A program made the translations under genes and the position numbers. Positions 39,983 to 48,101 of a DNA stretch of 64,000 nucleotides are shown here, piece after piece. Positions within the stretch are counted from its first letter, which is position 1. Every line of letters starts with the position of its first letter. Source of the DNA: Mycolicibacterium fortuitum subsp. fortuitum (lineage in GTDB: Bacteria; Actinomycetota; Actinomycetes; Mycobacteriales; Mycobacteriaceae); contig NZ_AP025518.1 of NCBI RefSeq assembly GCF_022179545.1, positions 1,364,001-1,428,000 on the forward strand, given 5' to 3'. The notes under the pieces are model-generated. The model worked only from the letters and a program-made list of their open reading frames with translations. It did no database searches and was not told the origin of the DNA.

Positions 39983-42900
39983 TCACGGCCCGATGCGGAT
40001 CGGCCCGGGACTCCAGAGCCCAGAGCGGACAGCGGTTCCAAGCTGCAGGTGGGCTTCGGGGGCGTCGACGACGGGGGTGAACCGGCGCAGAGAGCCCCAG
40101 TCGCGGCCCCAGTCGCGGGACAGGTAAGTGGGCATGACGTGCGCGCGCAGCAGGAGATCGGTAATACCCAACGGACCGCCGTTGTCACCGGACTGCCAGG
40201 TATCTGGCATTTCGATCTTGGCCGGGTAGTCCGGCGAGATTCGATAGTTCGGAATCTGGGCGACGCCGTTGGCGTGCAACATGGGCTGCTGACACGGAAA
40301 TACCAGTCCCACAGCCCAATCCATCAGCACCGGCTGTGTGGAGCCAAGGTACTCCTGCGCGGAGCGGAGCTCGGGCACCCGCGGTGGGGTGACGGCGACC
40401 CAGTCGCCTGGATCCAGTGAACGGTCGTCGGCGACGATCCGGACGTAGGTGGCGTCGGCGGGGATGGCCGAGCGCGGGAAGCGCAGGTTGCGCCAGGCGG
40501 GTTGCGGGCCGATGTCATAGGGCAGGAGCTGCCCGCCGGGTACCGGTGTGCCGTCGGGGCCGGCTGCGCCGTATTCCAGAGCGACGGTTTGGGCCGCCGT
40601 GTGGCCGGAGAGGACGCTGTTGCCGGTGATGGTGCCCGCGGCGGTGACCACCACGAGCGGGTGGGCGGCATCGGCGGCCGGCAGTCGATACCACGCGGAG
40701 GTGAGCGTGCTGACTTGTTGAGGGCCGGTGGTGAAGCTGCCGGCTACCGGCACGCGGGTGGGATCGAGAGTGTAGGGCAACACGACGCTGGAACCGTTGA
40801 CCCCGGGCTGATCGAGAGTGGTTGGCGCGTCCCAGTCGTAATCGGTCCCGGATTTCGCCTGACTCTGCCAAATGGATTCTGCCAGTGTGTGTTCGGGAAC
40901 ACCGTTCGGATCGAAGCCGATCGGCGCGGTGCCACCCAACGGGCCGAGGGGTCCGTAACCCGCGGGTAGCGACGCGAGGAATCCGGCATTGGCGTCGGGT
41001 TCGACGAGAACATCGTCGGCCAGTCCGCAACCACCGGTCAGCTCGCGCAGGTTGGCCCAGCCGTTGGAATAGCTGGGGTACTGCTTGACCGCTCCGGTCA
41101 GCATCGATCCGGCGCATACCAGCACGATCACCGCCGCCGCTACGGGCACCGGTGCCGCGGTGAGCATCCGAGACAGCCGCGCGGGAGGTTGTTTCGGTGG
41201 GACCAGGTGCAGCCAGCCCGCATATCCGGCGGCTGCCAACGACAGCCAGAGGAATACCGCGCTCGCGGTGACCGGCCCCCAGTGCGGGCTGCTGTCGTTG
41301 AACGGCACACCGTAGCTGGAGACATACCAGAACCCGTTGGTGGAGGCGAAACACAATGCCAGAACCAACAGGACGACGGAGAGAAACGCGACCTGGTTGC
41401 GTCGCGAGCGCAGCACCGTCGGCCCGAAGAGCACGGTGGCCACCGCCGCCATCGCCGCGCCGGCAGCGGCGAACAGCCCGAAATGGTGGATCCACTTGGT
41501 CGGGGCGAACGTGAGCAGGAAGAGGGTGGCGAAGATGACGCCCATCAATCGCCATACCGGTCCGACGGCGATGCCCGGTATTCGCTTGCGGCGCAACAAC
41601 AGCAGCATCGAGGCGAACAGGCAGGCCACGGTGATCAAGATCCCGAACCGTCGCGACAGGGCGGCGTCGGTGGTCGGCAAGAACAGGTAGAAGTAGCGCA
41701 GGTTCTCGGTGTACCAGGGCTGCGCGGGGCCGATCGCGGTGCGCACGGTGGTGGCTTCGTGTACCGCGGCCAGGGTTTGGTCGGCGAAGATCACGGTGAG
41801 GACCACAAACCCGGCCGCGGCCAAGGGCAGCAGCACGGGCCAGATACCCGCCGTCCTAGCGCGGGTGACGATGATTCGCACGATCGGGCGACCACCGGCC
41901 AGCAGGACCGCCACGGCAATGATCCCGGTGGGCTGGATGCCGAGGGTGAAGGCCGCCACGACGATCGCCAGCCCGACCGGTGTGGCGCGGCGTGTCGAGA
42001 TGGCGCGTTCGACAAGGACGTACGTGATGAGGGCGCCCGTGGCGATCTGGCCTTCGGGACGTAATCCGTTGTTGAACGGCATCCATGCCGCGATGAACAC
42101 CAGCGCTGCCGCCCACACCGCGGCATTGCTCCTCACGACCGCTCGTCCCAGCCTGGGCAGAACTTCGCGAGAAAGTAGCAGCCAACACACCAGCGCGCAG
42201 AGCAAGTCGGGCAGACGCAGCCACAGGCTGGCATGGCTGACATGGGTCATCGCCGCGATCAGCTCGTAGTACCAGCCGAAGGGGTCTTCTGGGCTGCCGT
42301 ACCAGCGGAAGTAGTTGGCCATGTAACCGGCGTGGCTGGAAGTGTTGGCCATGCCGTATTGATAACCGTCATCGGAGGATCCAGCGCCGCCGATAAACCA
42401 GACCACCGATATGACGATGACGGTGGCGTCCACAGCGGTGAAGCTGCGCCAGCGGGTAGGAATGAGGCGCCGCGCGCGTCGCCCGTCGAGCCGGTCAAGA
42501 CGCCACAACGCCAACAGCGCGACAACCGTGCCGAGGATGCCGGCGATCATCGCCGCGGTTTTCAGCGCTGACGGTGAGCTGGTGTACCGGGTGTCGATTG
42601 TCGCGGTGAACGACAATCCGGGCGGGGGAGGGCCGGTCAGGTCGGTGAAAACGCCGACGATCTGGGGTCGCAAGTTCGGGTCTTCGGCGCCACCGCGCAC
42701 TGTCGTGCCGGTGTCCGGGTCAGTCAATCCTTCGACGCCGGCGTATGTCCCCGATGTCGAGGAGGACAGCTGCAGCCGCTGACACTGCGGTTCGCTCATT
42801 CGACCGCGCGGCACGCTGAGGACCACCACATTGCGGGCGATCACATCGACCCGCTGCGCGGTGGCTATGACGAACAGCCCGTTGAGCATCGCCTGCTTAG

Positions 42901-43228
42901 CGTCTGTGGGCGCCGTGCTCAACACCACCCCACCCGAGGCCGGCATATCGCGAAACACGGTGCAGGGCACCGACGCTTCCAACGACACGGGGGCCAGGGC
43001 GATCAGCGGCGCGGTCACGCTGCCCAGCTGACTATCCTGCGGCCACTGCAACGACGCGGTGGTCTGCACCACCGGTAGCACGGGGATCAGCATGCTGGCC
43101 ACGAATCCCACCAACCCCGCAATGATTGCGACCCATCGAGTCGCGGGCAGCGGCCGGCCTGTTGGTGCTGTCTGTGCCTCGGGGGATCCGCCACCGGTCG
43201 TGGAGGCGACATCCTCGACCAGGCTCAC
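39983..43228 (-). CDS. Emb-family arabinosyltransferase (stand-alone paralogue)
   Basis: A 1081-residue GT-C enzyme of the EmbA/B/C family with about 15 TM helices in the first two thirds and a large C-terminal extracytoplasmic, carbohydrate-binding region. The catalytic loop reads GSSDDGYQYGMANTSSHAGY, matching EmbB SSDDGYILGMARVADHAGY, including the Met equivalent to EmbB M306; FRWYGSPEDPFGWYYELIA follows. It would transfer arabinofuranose from decaprenyl-phospho-arabinose to cell-wall glycans. It is not in an embCAB cluster: neighbours are a divergent TetR gene and a small membrane ORF. Ethambutol binding cannot be judged. Confidence 0.9.
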   Translation of the reverse strand: MSLVEDVASTTGGGSPEAQTAPTGRPLPATRWVAIIAGLVGFVASMLIPVLPVVQTTASLQWPQDSQLGSVTAPLIALAPVSLEASVPCTVFRDMPASGGVVLSTAPTDAKQAMLNGLFVIATAQRVDVIARNVVVLSVPRGRMSEPQCQRLQLSSSTSGTYAGVEGLTDPDTGTTVRGGAEDPNLRPQIVGVFTDLTGPPPPGLSFTATIDTRYTSSPSALKTAAMIAGILGTVVALLALWRLDRLDGRRARRLIPTRWRSFTAVDATVIVISVVWFIGGAGSSDDGYQYGMANTSSHAGYMANYFRWYGSPEDPFGWYYELIAAMTHVSHASLWLRLPDLLCALVCWLLLSREVLPRLGRAVVRSNAAVWAAALVFIAAWMPFNNGLRPEGQIATGALITYVLVERAISTRRATPVGLAIVVAAFTLGIQPTGIIAVAVLLAGGRPIVRIIVTRARTAGIWPVLLPLAAAGFVVLTVIFADQTLAAVHEATTVRTAIGPAQPWYTENLRYFYLFLPTTDAALSRRFGILITVACLFASMLLLLRRKRIPGIAVGPVWRLMGVIFATLFLLTFAPTKWIHHFGLFAAAGAAMAAVATVLFGPTVLRSRRNQVAFLSVVLLVLALCFASTNGFWYVSSYGVPFNDSSPHWGPVTASAVFLWLSLAAAGYAGWLHLVPPKQPPARLSRMLTAAPVPVAAAVIVLVCAGSMLTGAVKQYPSYSNGWANLRELTGGCGLADDVLVEPDANAGFLASLPAGYGPLGPLGGTAPIGFDPNGVPEHTLAESIWQSQAKSGTDYDWDAPTTLDQPGVNGSSVVLPYTLDPTRVPVAGSFTTGPQQVSTLTSAWYRLPAADAAHPLVVVTAAGTITGNSVLSGHTAAQTVALEYGAAGPDGTPVPGGQLLPYDIGPQPAWRNLRFPRSAIPADATYVRIVADDRSLDPGDWVAVTPPRVPELRSAQEYLGSTQPVLMDWAVGLVFPCQQPMLHANGVAQIPNYRISPDYPAKIEMPDTWQSGDNGGPLGITDLLLRAHVMPTYLSRDWGRDWGSLRRFTPVVDAPEAHLQLGTAVRSGLWSPGPIRIGP

Positions 43229-43274
43229 CGAGTGCCCCTCGCCCTCGTGTTCGCACGCACCGCATCATCAATAT

Positions 43275-43292
43275 CTGAAACAAGTGTTACAG
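43275..43292. promoter_or_regulatory. Inverted repeat, probable TetR operator
   Basis: CTGAAAC-AAGT-GTTACAG, seven-base arms with one mismatch, centred between the emb paralogue (start 43228) and the TetR gene (start 43299). It ends six bases before the TetR start codon, well placed for autorepression and control of emb. Confidence 0.6.
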
Positions 43293-43298
43293 TCAAGC

Positions 43299-43913
43299 GT
43301 GCCACGACCGTTCGACCACAACAAGCGCGAAGAGTTACTGGCCACTGCAGGCACGATTTTGGCGCGCACCGGGGTGGTTGACACCTCCCTGCGCGAGCTC
43401 GCGTCCCAGATGGGAACCAGCGCTCGGATGTTGGTGTACTACTTCGGCACCAAAGAACAACTCATGCTCGAGGTGCTCAACCGCCAGCAGCGGGCGGCGA
43501 TACCGGAGACGGAAAACCTGGATCTACCGGAGTCGATTGCGGCACACCGCGAGTGGTGTTTCGAAGATTGGTATGAGTGCACCCGGGGAGAGCGTCGCGA
43601 CAGTCTGCGCATCGTGCTGCAGATCTTCGGCGCCGCGTGTGGTGTCGACAGCCCGTACCGCGAATACACCTGGGACACCTTGTCGTTGTTGACGCGAAAC
43701 TCCAAGGCGCGCCTCATCGCGCTCGGCATGCCCGATCACGTCGCCGAGACCCGCTCACGCATAGCGCTCGCCGCGTTCCAGGGCTTCATCATCGAATTTT
43801 TCACCGCGCCCGATCCGGCCTTCGTCGACGACACGTTCGCCAGGTTCGTCGACGAATTTCTGCTCGCGCCGTTCGCTCCCGCCGGCCGGTCCGGCGAGAA
43901 GGAAGCGCGGTAG
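43299..43913 (+). CDS. TetR-family transcriptional regulator
   Basis: A 204-residue TetR protein. The N-terminal DNA-binding domain shows ELLATAGTILARTGVVDTSLRELASQMGTSARMLVYYFGTKEQLM, the canonical helix-turn-helix with the YYFGTKEQL end. The C-terminal ligand domain is helical with no recognised ligand signature. GTG start just after the inverted repeat. Divergent from the emb paralogue and convergent with the Pro-rich protein gene; probably represses the former. Confidence 0.9.
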   Translation: MPRPFDHNKREELLATAGTILARTGVVDTSLRELASQMGTSARMLVYYFGTKEQLMLEVLNRQQRAAIPETENLDLPESIAAHREWCFEDWYECTRGERRDSLRIVLQIFGAACGVDSPYREYTWDTLSLLTRNSKARLIALGMPDHVAETRSRIALAAFQGFIIEFFTAPDPAFVDDTFARFVDEFLLAPFAPAGRSGEKEAR

Positions 43914-43924
43914 TCGGGTATCGG

Positions 43925-46117
43925 TTACCCGCGACCCGAGCACATCTGCGGCGGACACTTCGGCCCCTTCGGTGACGAGGGCTCCGAGCGCGGCTGCTCT
44001 GAACGTTGCGCAGGAGCCTGCCGCGGGGACGGCGCCTCGCGGGACGGCGGTTCCTGTCGTGCGGGTGCCTCTCGAGTGGGTCGCTGACGCGCAGGCGCCT
44101 CCTGCGGAGGTGCTTGCTGAGCGGGCGGTTGCCAGACCGGGGCTTGGCGTTCGGGAGCCTGATACGTGGGGGCCGGTTCTTCCTTGGGAGCCGGAGCCGG
44201 AGCAGGGGCCGGAGCCTGGGGCGCGGGCTCCTGCCACACCGGTGCCTCGCGAACAGGCGCCTGTGTCTTCGGGGCCGGTGCCTCGGGCTCGGGAACCTTG
44301 ACCTGATCACGCTGCGCCGGAGCCTCTTCCGGTGCATTCCGCTGCTGCGGAGGCACCTGTTGGCGCGGTGCCTCCGCAGGTGTGGGCGCCTCGGCCGCCG
44401 GCACCTGCGGATCTGGAGCGGCCTCGCGCGGCGCCGGGGCCTCGCGGGGACGATCCGGCGCCGGGCTGGGCGGGCTGGCCGGTTCGGGCTGGTCCGGCGA
44501 TGCTTCAGCCGGGTTCGGCCGGCCGGCCCGTGGCGGCGTGAGCGGGAGGCCCGCGGAAATATCTGGTTCGGCTTCCGGCGCAGGTGCGGTCTCCGGCTTT
44601 CGATCCGATTTGTCGATCGTCGGCGGCGTGTAGGCGGGTGCCGGCGAAAGCTCGGGAGCTTTGAATGTGGGCGGCACCTTCGACGGCGGCGCAGCCGGTG
44701 CGGGAGTCGCCAACGCCGGTGGTGCGGCCAATGCCGTTGGCTCAAGCGGTGCTTTGCGGCTTTCCTTGGGTGCCTCAGCGCGCTGACCCGGCACCGACGG
44801 CGCCCGCCACTCGTCGAGGGGGTTGGTTCGCGGGGCGAGCTCGCGGGCGAAGTTGCGGGCGGACTTGTCCGCAAGGTCTTTCATCAGTGACTTGGAGGTG
44901 CGTGTCACCTTGTCATCGGAGATGAACTGTGTCAGTGAGGCATTCAGGTTCACCACCGGTGACGAGATGCGGATGTCGATGGTCGTGCGCACGGGAATCG
45001 CCGGTGGCGCCCAGTCGCGATTGCGCGGATTGTGCCAGTCCCGGTTCCGGTTCCAGTCTCGGTACAGGTGCGGGTTGAATCCGTGGGCCCGATTCCACTG
45101 CGTGCGGCGGTACACCGGGTTGTAGTTGCGGAATTTCCACAGATAGTACTGCCGATACGGATGGTGACGGTCGTACCAGCGCTGGTTGCGCGGATCGCCC
45201 GGGCGATCGCGGTGTTGGCCCCACTCGTTGCAGCCGTTGCGATCCCAGCCGTGGCGGTCATAACCCGCCCAGTTATAGCCCGCCCAGTTGTATCCCCAGC
45301 GGTCATAGCCCCACCGGTCGTATCCCCAGCGGTCGTAGCCCCACCGGTCAAAGCCGATGAAGTCGTAGCCGTACTGGTTGTAGCCGCTGAGGTCGTAGTT
45401 GTACCAGCCGCCACGGTCATAGCCGTAGAGCTGGCCCCAGGACGGGTCGTAGTAACCCAGGTTTGCCAGGTTCGGCGTCAGCGGCGGATCGGCGGGCTGC
45501 GGCCAGTCGGCCATCGGGGAGTCCGGAACGCCGGGTGGCGGTGGGACGTAGTCGTCGGGGGCGCCATATCCCCACGTCGGCGCGGTCGCGCTGGTCAGTG
45601 CCACATCGTCCTGCAGCGGCTCGGGTGCCGGTGGCGCCGGCGGTGCGGCGGGCAACGGGGCCAAGCGTTGCACCGACTCGGGTGTGTACTGCAGAAGTTG
45701 TTGCGTCAGTTGAAGATAGAGGTTCTGCAGGCTGGTCCGTTCAGGTGACGGGGACAGGTAGTCCAGGTCCTGCTTGGCTTGATTGAGCGCGGTACGCGCG
45801 TCGGTCAGTTGGTCGGCAGTGGGCTGCAGCCCACTGCCGAGAATGTCTTGCGCCTTCTTCAGATCTTCTACGACGGCCGTCAGGGCGACCTCTTGAGCGT
45901 GCCCGGGAAACACCGTCCGCGTGACTCCCCACAGGGCTCCGCCGGGTGAGGTCTCGTACGCGGCGCCCAGAACGCCGGCGACGAGCACCCCGGTCATCGC
46001 CGCGGCCACTGCAGCCTTGCCTCGGCGCGAACGGGGTACGAACCTGCGCCGTCTCGGCAAGGGGTCGAAAGGTTCCACAACATTCTCGCGGACCGGTCGG
46101 GGCCCGAGGATCGTCAT
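43925..46117 (-). CDS. Large Pro-rich envelope protein with Tyr/Trp pentapeptide repeats
   Basis: A 730-residue protein. A basic N-terminal tail (PRRRRFVPRSRRGK) and one TM helix (36-54) are followed by a helical stretch ALTAVVEDLKKAQDIL to about 150, resembling the ALW/PG-type DUF5667 region found in actinobacterial membrane proteins. Then comes a Tyr/Trp/Gly repeat block (about 235-300, units GYDRW), an Arg/Asn/His-rich segment, and a long Pro/Ala/Glu-rich tail ending in two Cys (CPPQMC). It is probably anchored and extracytoplasmic. Function unknown. GC-skewed low-complexity coding makes the exact tail frame worth checking. Confidence 0.75.
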   Translation of the reverse strand: MTILGPRPVRENVVEPFDPLPRRRRFVPRSRRGKAAVAAAMTGVLVAGVLGAAYETSPGGALWGVTRTVFPGHAQEVALTAVVEDLKKAQDILGSGLQPTADQLTDARTALNQAKQDLDYLSPSPERTSLQNLYLQLTQQLLQYTPESVQRLAPLPAAPPAPPAPEPLQDDVALTSATAPTWGYGAPDDYVPPPPGVPDSPMADWPQPADPPLTPNLANLGYYDPSWGQLYGYDRGGWYNYDLSGYNQYGYDFIGFDRWGYDRWGYDRWGYDRWGYNWAGYNWAGYDRHGWDRNGCNEWGQHRDRPGDPRNQRWYDRHHPYRQYYLWKFRNYNPVYRRTQWNRAHGFNPHLYRDWNRNRDWHNPRNRDWAPPAIPVRTTIDIRISSPVVNLNASLTQFISDDKVTRTSKSLMKDLADKSARNFARELAPRTNPLDEWRAPSVPGQRAEAPKESRKAPLEPTALAAPPALATPAPAAPPSKVPPTFKAPELSPAPAYTPPTIDKSDRKPETAPAPEAEPDISAGLPLTPPRAGRPNPAEASPDQPEPASPPSPAPDRPREAPAPREAAPDPQVPAAEAPTPAEAPRQQVPPQQRNAPEEAPAQRDQVKVPEPEAPAPKTQAPVREAPVWQEPAPQAPAPAPAPAPKEEPAPTYQAPERQAPVWQPPAQQAPPQEAPARQRPTREAPARQEPPSREAPSPRQAPAQRSEQPRSEPSSPKGPKCPPQMCSGRG
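45232..45355 (-). repeat. 15-bp tandem repeats encoding GYDRW/GYNWA pentapeptides
   Basis: About eight consecutive 15-bp units inside the Pro-rich protein encode FDRWG, three YDRWG units, two YNWAG, YDRHG and WDRNG. Neighbouring units differ by a few synonymous changes (AGCGGTCATAGCCCC against ACCGGTCGTATCCCC), giving a 30-bp higher-order pattern. Such a tract can change in length by slippage. Confidence 0.8.
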
Positions 46118-46342
46118 GTCGCCCTCCTCAACTACGGCCTTTGGGCCGTGCTCGCGCCGCTCCCGACCGCGCGGATTCAGATGTCCCGGTGCTGCGTGGT
46201 TCTGCCCGGTACTAAATGCCTACCACAACTGATAAGCGCAACTAAATGTTATTTATTTCCGTCACCCACGCCGGCATCGCCGCGGCCTTCACATCAACTC
46301 ATAGCTGGCGCACAGAGATTCACAGGAAGGCGGTGTTTGCGG

Positions 46343-46810
46343 CTATTGCTCGCCGGCCTCCACGACGTCCTTGATCCGTTCGAGCGTCTTGCGCATGTCG
46401 CGGATGTTGCGGCGCCGGCGGAGTTGCCCACCGAGTAGGGAGAAAACGGTGGTGAAGGCCCCCGGCGTCATCCGGAAGGACTCGGTGACGTCGGTCTGGG
46501 CGCCGACGGATTCCAGGCGGTAATGCCAGTTGTTGACCGCTCGGTCGCCCACCAGCACGGCGAAGCCGAACTCACGACCGGGATCGCACGCCGTCACCTC
46601 GCAGGTGGTCCAGTACACCGGGCCGATCTCATTGCGTTTGACGTGTCCGCGGAACCGTGCGCCGAGGTCAGGACCGGTGGCGCCGCCGAGCCACTCCGCC
46701 TCCATCACCTCGGGCGAGAACTTCCCGGTGTTACGGACGTCGGCGATCAGATTCCAGATGCGGTCCGCCGGCGCGGACATCCGCAGGGTTACCGAGCCTT
46801 CCATGGACAT
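46343..46810 (-). CDS. SRPBCC-fold (polyketide cyclase/START-like) protein
   Basis: A 155-residue START/Bet v1-like ligand-binding protein. It begins MEGSVTLRMSAPADRIWNLIADVRNTGKFSPEV, continues with GARFRGHVKRN and YWTTCEVTACDPGREFGFAV, and ends in a long amphipathic helix (RRNIRDMRKTLERIKDVVEAG). The fold holds hydrophobic ligands; mycobacteria have many of unknown role. The ATG may lie two codons later. No operon partner is evident. Confidence 0.85.
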   Translation of the reverse strand: MSMEGSVTLRMSAPADRIWNLIADVRNTGKFSPEVMEAEWLGGATGPDLGARFRGHVKRNEIGPVYWTTCEVTACDPGREFGFAVLVGDRAVNNWHYRLESVGAQTDVTESFRMTPGAFTTVFSLLGGQLRRRRNIRDMRKTLERIKDVVEAGEQ

Positions 46811-46938
46811 GGCGTCCCGCCTCCTCGTGGCACTGGCGTCAACGTAGCACCGCCGGAATGTGGGACTACGGGTTTTCCAGGGTCCGTAGTGTCCGACGGC
46901 CGTGTGATCGTCGACGAATGAGCGATTCCCTGACCACC

Positions 46939-47409
46939 CTAGGCATCGCTGCCGGCCCGGGTGTCGGCGATCTCACGCATCTGGTCGACCAGTCGCCCCG
47001 CTACCTGGGCGGCGAGCCACAGCGTCATCCGGTCGTCATCCGACAACCCCGCCAACAGTTCGGCGATGCGCTGCTTGCGCAGCACAGCGCGCTCCTCCCA
47101 CAGGTCCCGGCCGCCCTCGCTGACCTTGACCAGGCACGCCCGTCCGTCATCGGGGTCGCTGCACCGCTCCACCAGACCTTGTTGTTCCAGGCGCTGGACC
47201 AGTTGCGTCATGCCCGACTGGCTGGCCCCCTCCGCCTCCGCGAGCGCGGTGACCCGCATGGGTCCCTCTCGATTGAGGCGGACGAGTACCAGCGTCGCAC
47301 TCGCGCTCAAGCCCTTGCGGTCGGCGAGATGCCGCCACATCAGATCGGCACTCGAGACCAGCATCGACGAGACGGCTTCCACGCTGCTGTCCGAGGGTGC
47401 GCTGCTCAC
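46939..47409 (-). CDS. MarR-family regulator divergent from mmpS-mmpL
   Basis: A 156-residue MarR protein. The winged helix runs LSASATLVLVRLNREGPMRVTALAEAEGASQSGMTQLVQRLEQQGLVERCSDPDDGRACLVKVSEGG, with the usual DPDDGR wing. It is divergent from mmpS2-mmpL2, with an inverted repeat in between, like the marR-type gene rv0678 that represses mmpS5-mmpL5 in M. tuberculosis, although the protein is not an evident Rv0678 orthologue. It probably represses the transporter in response to a lipophilic ligand. Confidence 0.9.
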   Translation of the reverse strand: MSSAPSDSSVEAVSSMLVSSADLMWRHLADRKGLSASATLVLVRLNREGPMRVTALAEAEGASQSGMTQLVQRLEQQGLVERCSDPDDGRACLVKVSEGGRDLWEERAVLRKQRIAELLAGLSDDDRMTLWLAAQVAGRLVDQMREIADTRAGSDA

Positions 47410-47412
47410 TCC

Positions 47413-47442
47413 CCATTTATATCAGTTATAGGAAGTAAATGG
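47413..47442. promoter_or_regulatory. Inverted repeat between marR and mmpS, probable operator
   Basis: CCATTTA (47413-47419) and TAAATGG (47436-47442) form a perfect 7-bp inverted repeat around an AT-rich core (TATCAGTTATA), directly upstream of the marR start at 47409. It is placed to control marR and, through the divergent promoter, mmpS. Confidence 0.55.
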
Positions 47443-47636
47443 ATGGCATCGGCGCTGCTCGTCCCCGGTGGAGCAGCCCGGGCGGCGGCCGGTGCATGGA
47501 GGCGCATTGAGACTGTGCTGAGCCGTGATCCGAGTGGTAGGCGGTGGGGACTACGCTGTCAATCTGCTGTGAATTCGGCAGCGGTGTCGGATCACTCCTT
47601 GAGAAGTGCATCCTGTGTGGGATATATCTGTCCGTC

Positions 47637-48101
47637 ATGATCGGGGAGCAGCCCAAGGGCGGCCGCAGACCGCGCAGCCTCACCGTCCTGGACAAGGGAT
47701 GGCTTCCCCTCGTCACCGTCATCGCGCTCGGCGTGGGCGCACTCGGTGTCTGGAAGGTGCACCAGATGTCCGAGCCCGGCCCGGTCCCCACCGTGCTCAC
47801 CGCACAGGCACCCGAGCAGTTCACGCCCAAACAGCTCACGTACGAGGTGTTCGGCTCCGTCGGCGACGGCGGGATGCTGAGCTACGTCGACATCGACGGG
47901 CACCCACACAAGGTTGACGTCACAGAGCTGCCCTGGACGCATACCGAGACGACGACGCTGACCGTGGTCTCCGGCAGCATCTCGGTACAGGTCAACGGAG
48001 GCGACGTCGGGTGCCGGATGCTCGTCAACGGCGTTGTGCGCGACGAACAATCCTCCACCCACGCCGAAGCCGACGTCACGTGCCGGGTGAAGTCGGCGTG
48101 A
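47637..48101 (+). CDS. MmpS-family protein (second pair)
   Basis: A 154-residue MmpS protein. After a basic N-terminal tail (GGRRPRSLT) comes one TM helix (WLPLVTVIALGVGALGVW) and the periplasmic beta-domain with LTYEVFGSVGDGGMLSYVDIDG, ELPWTHTETT, DVGCRMLVNGVVRDEQSS and the C-terminal CRVKSA. The start at 47637 gives the normal arrangement. The GTG of mmpL overlaps its stop. Divergent from a MarR gene that likely represses it. Confidence 0.92.
   Translation: MIGEQPKGGRRPRSLTVLDKGWLPLVTVIALGVGALGVWKVHQMSEPGPVPTVLTAQAPEQFTPKQLTYEVFGSVGDGGMLSYVDIDGHPHKVDVTELPWTHTETTTLTVVSGSISVQVNGGDVGCRMLVNGVVRDEQSSTHAEADVTCRVKSA

Noticed and set aside
43059..43298. N-terminal extension of the TetR protein
   Set aside because: It is antisense to the emb paralogue 5' end and precedes the canonical TetR helix-turn-helix start.
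45232..45355. Tandem repeats considered as a CRISPR-like or VNTR non-coding array
   Set aside because: The 15-bp units keep the reading frame and encode pentapeptides with synonymous differences; no spacers or cas genes.
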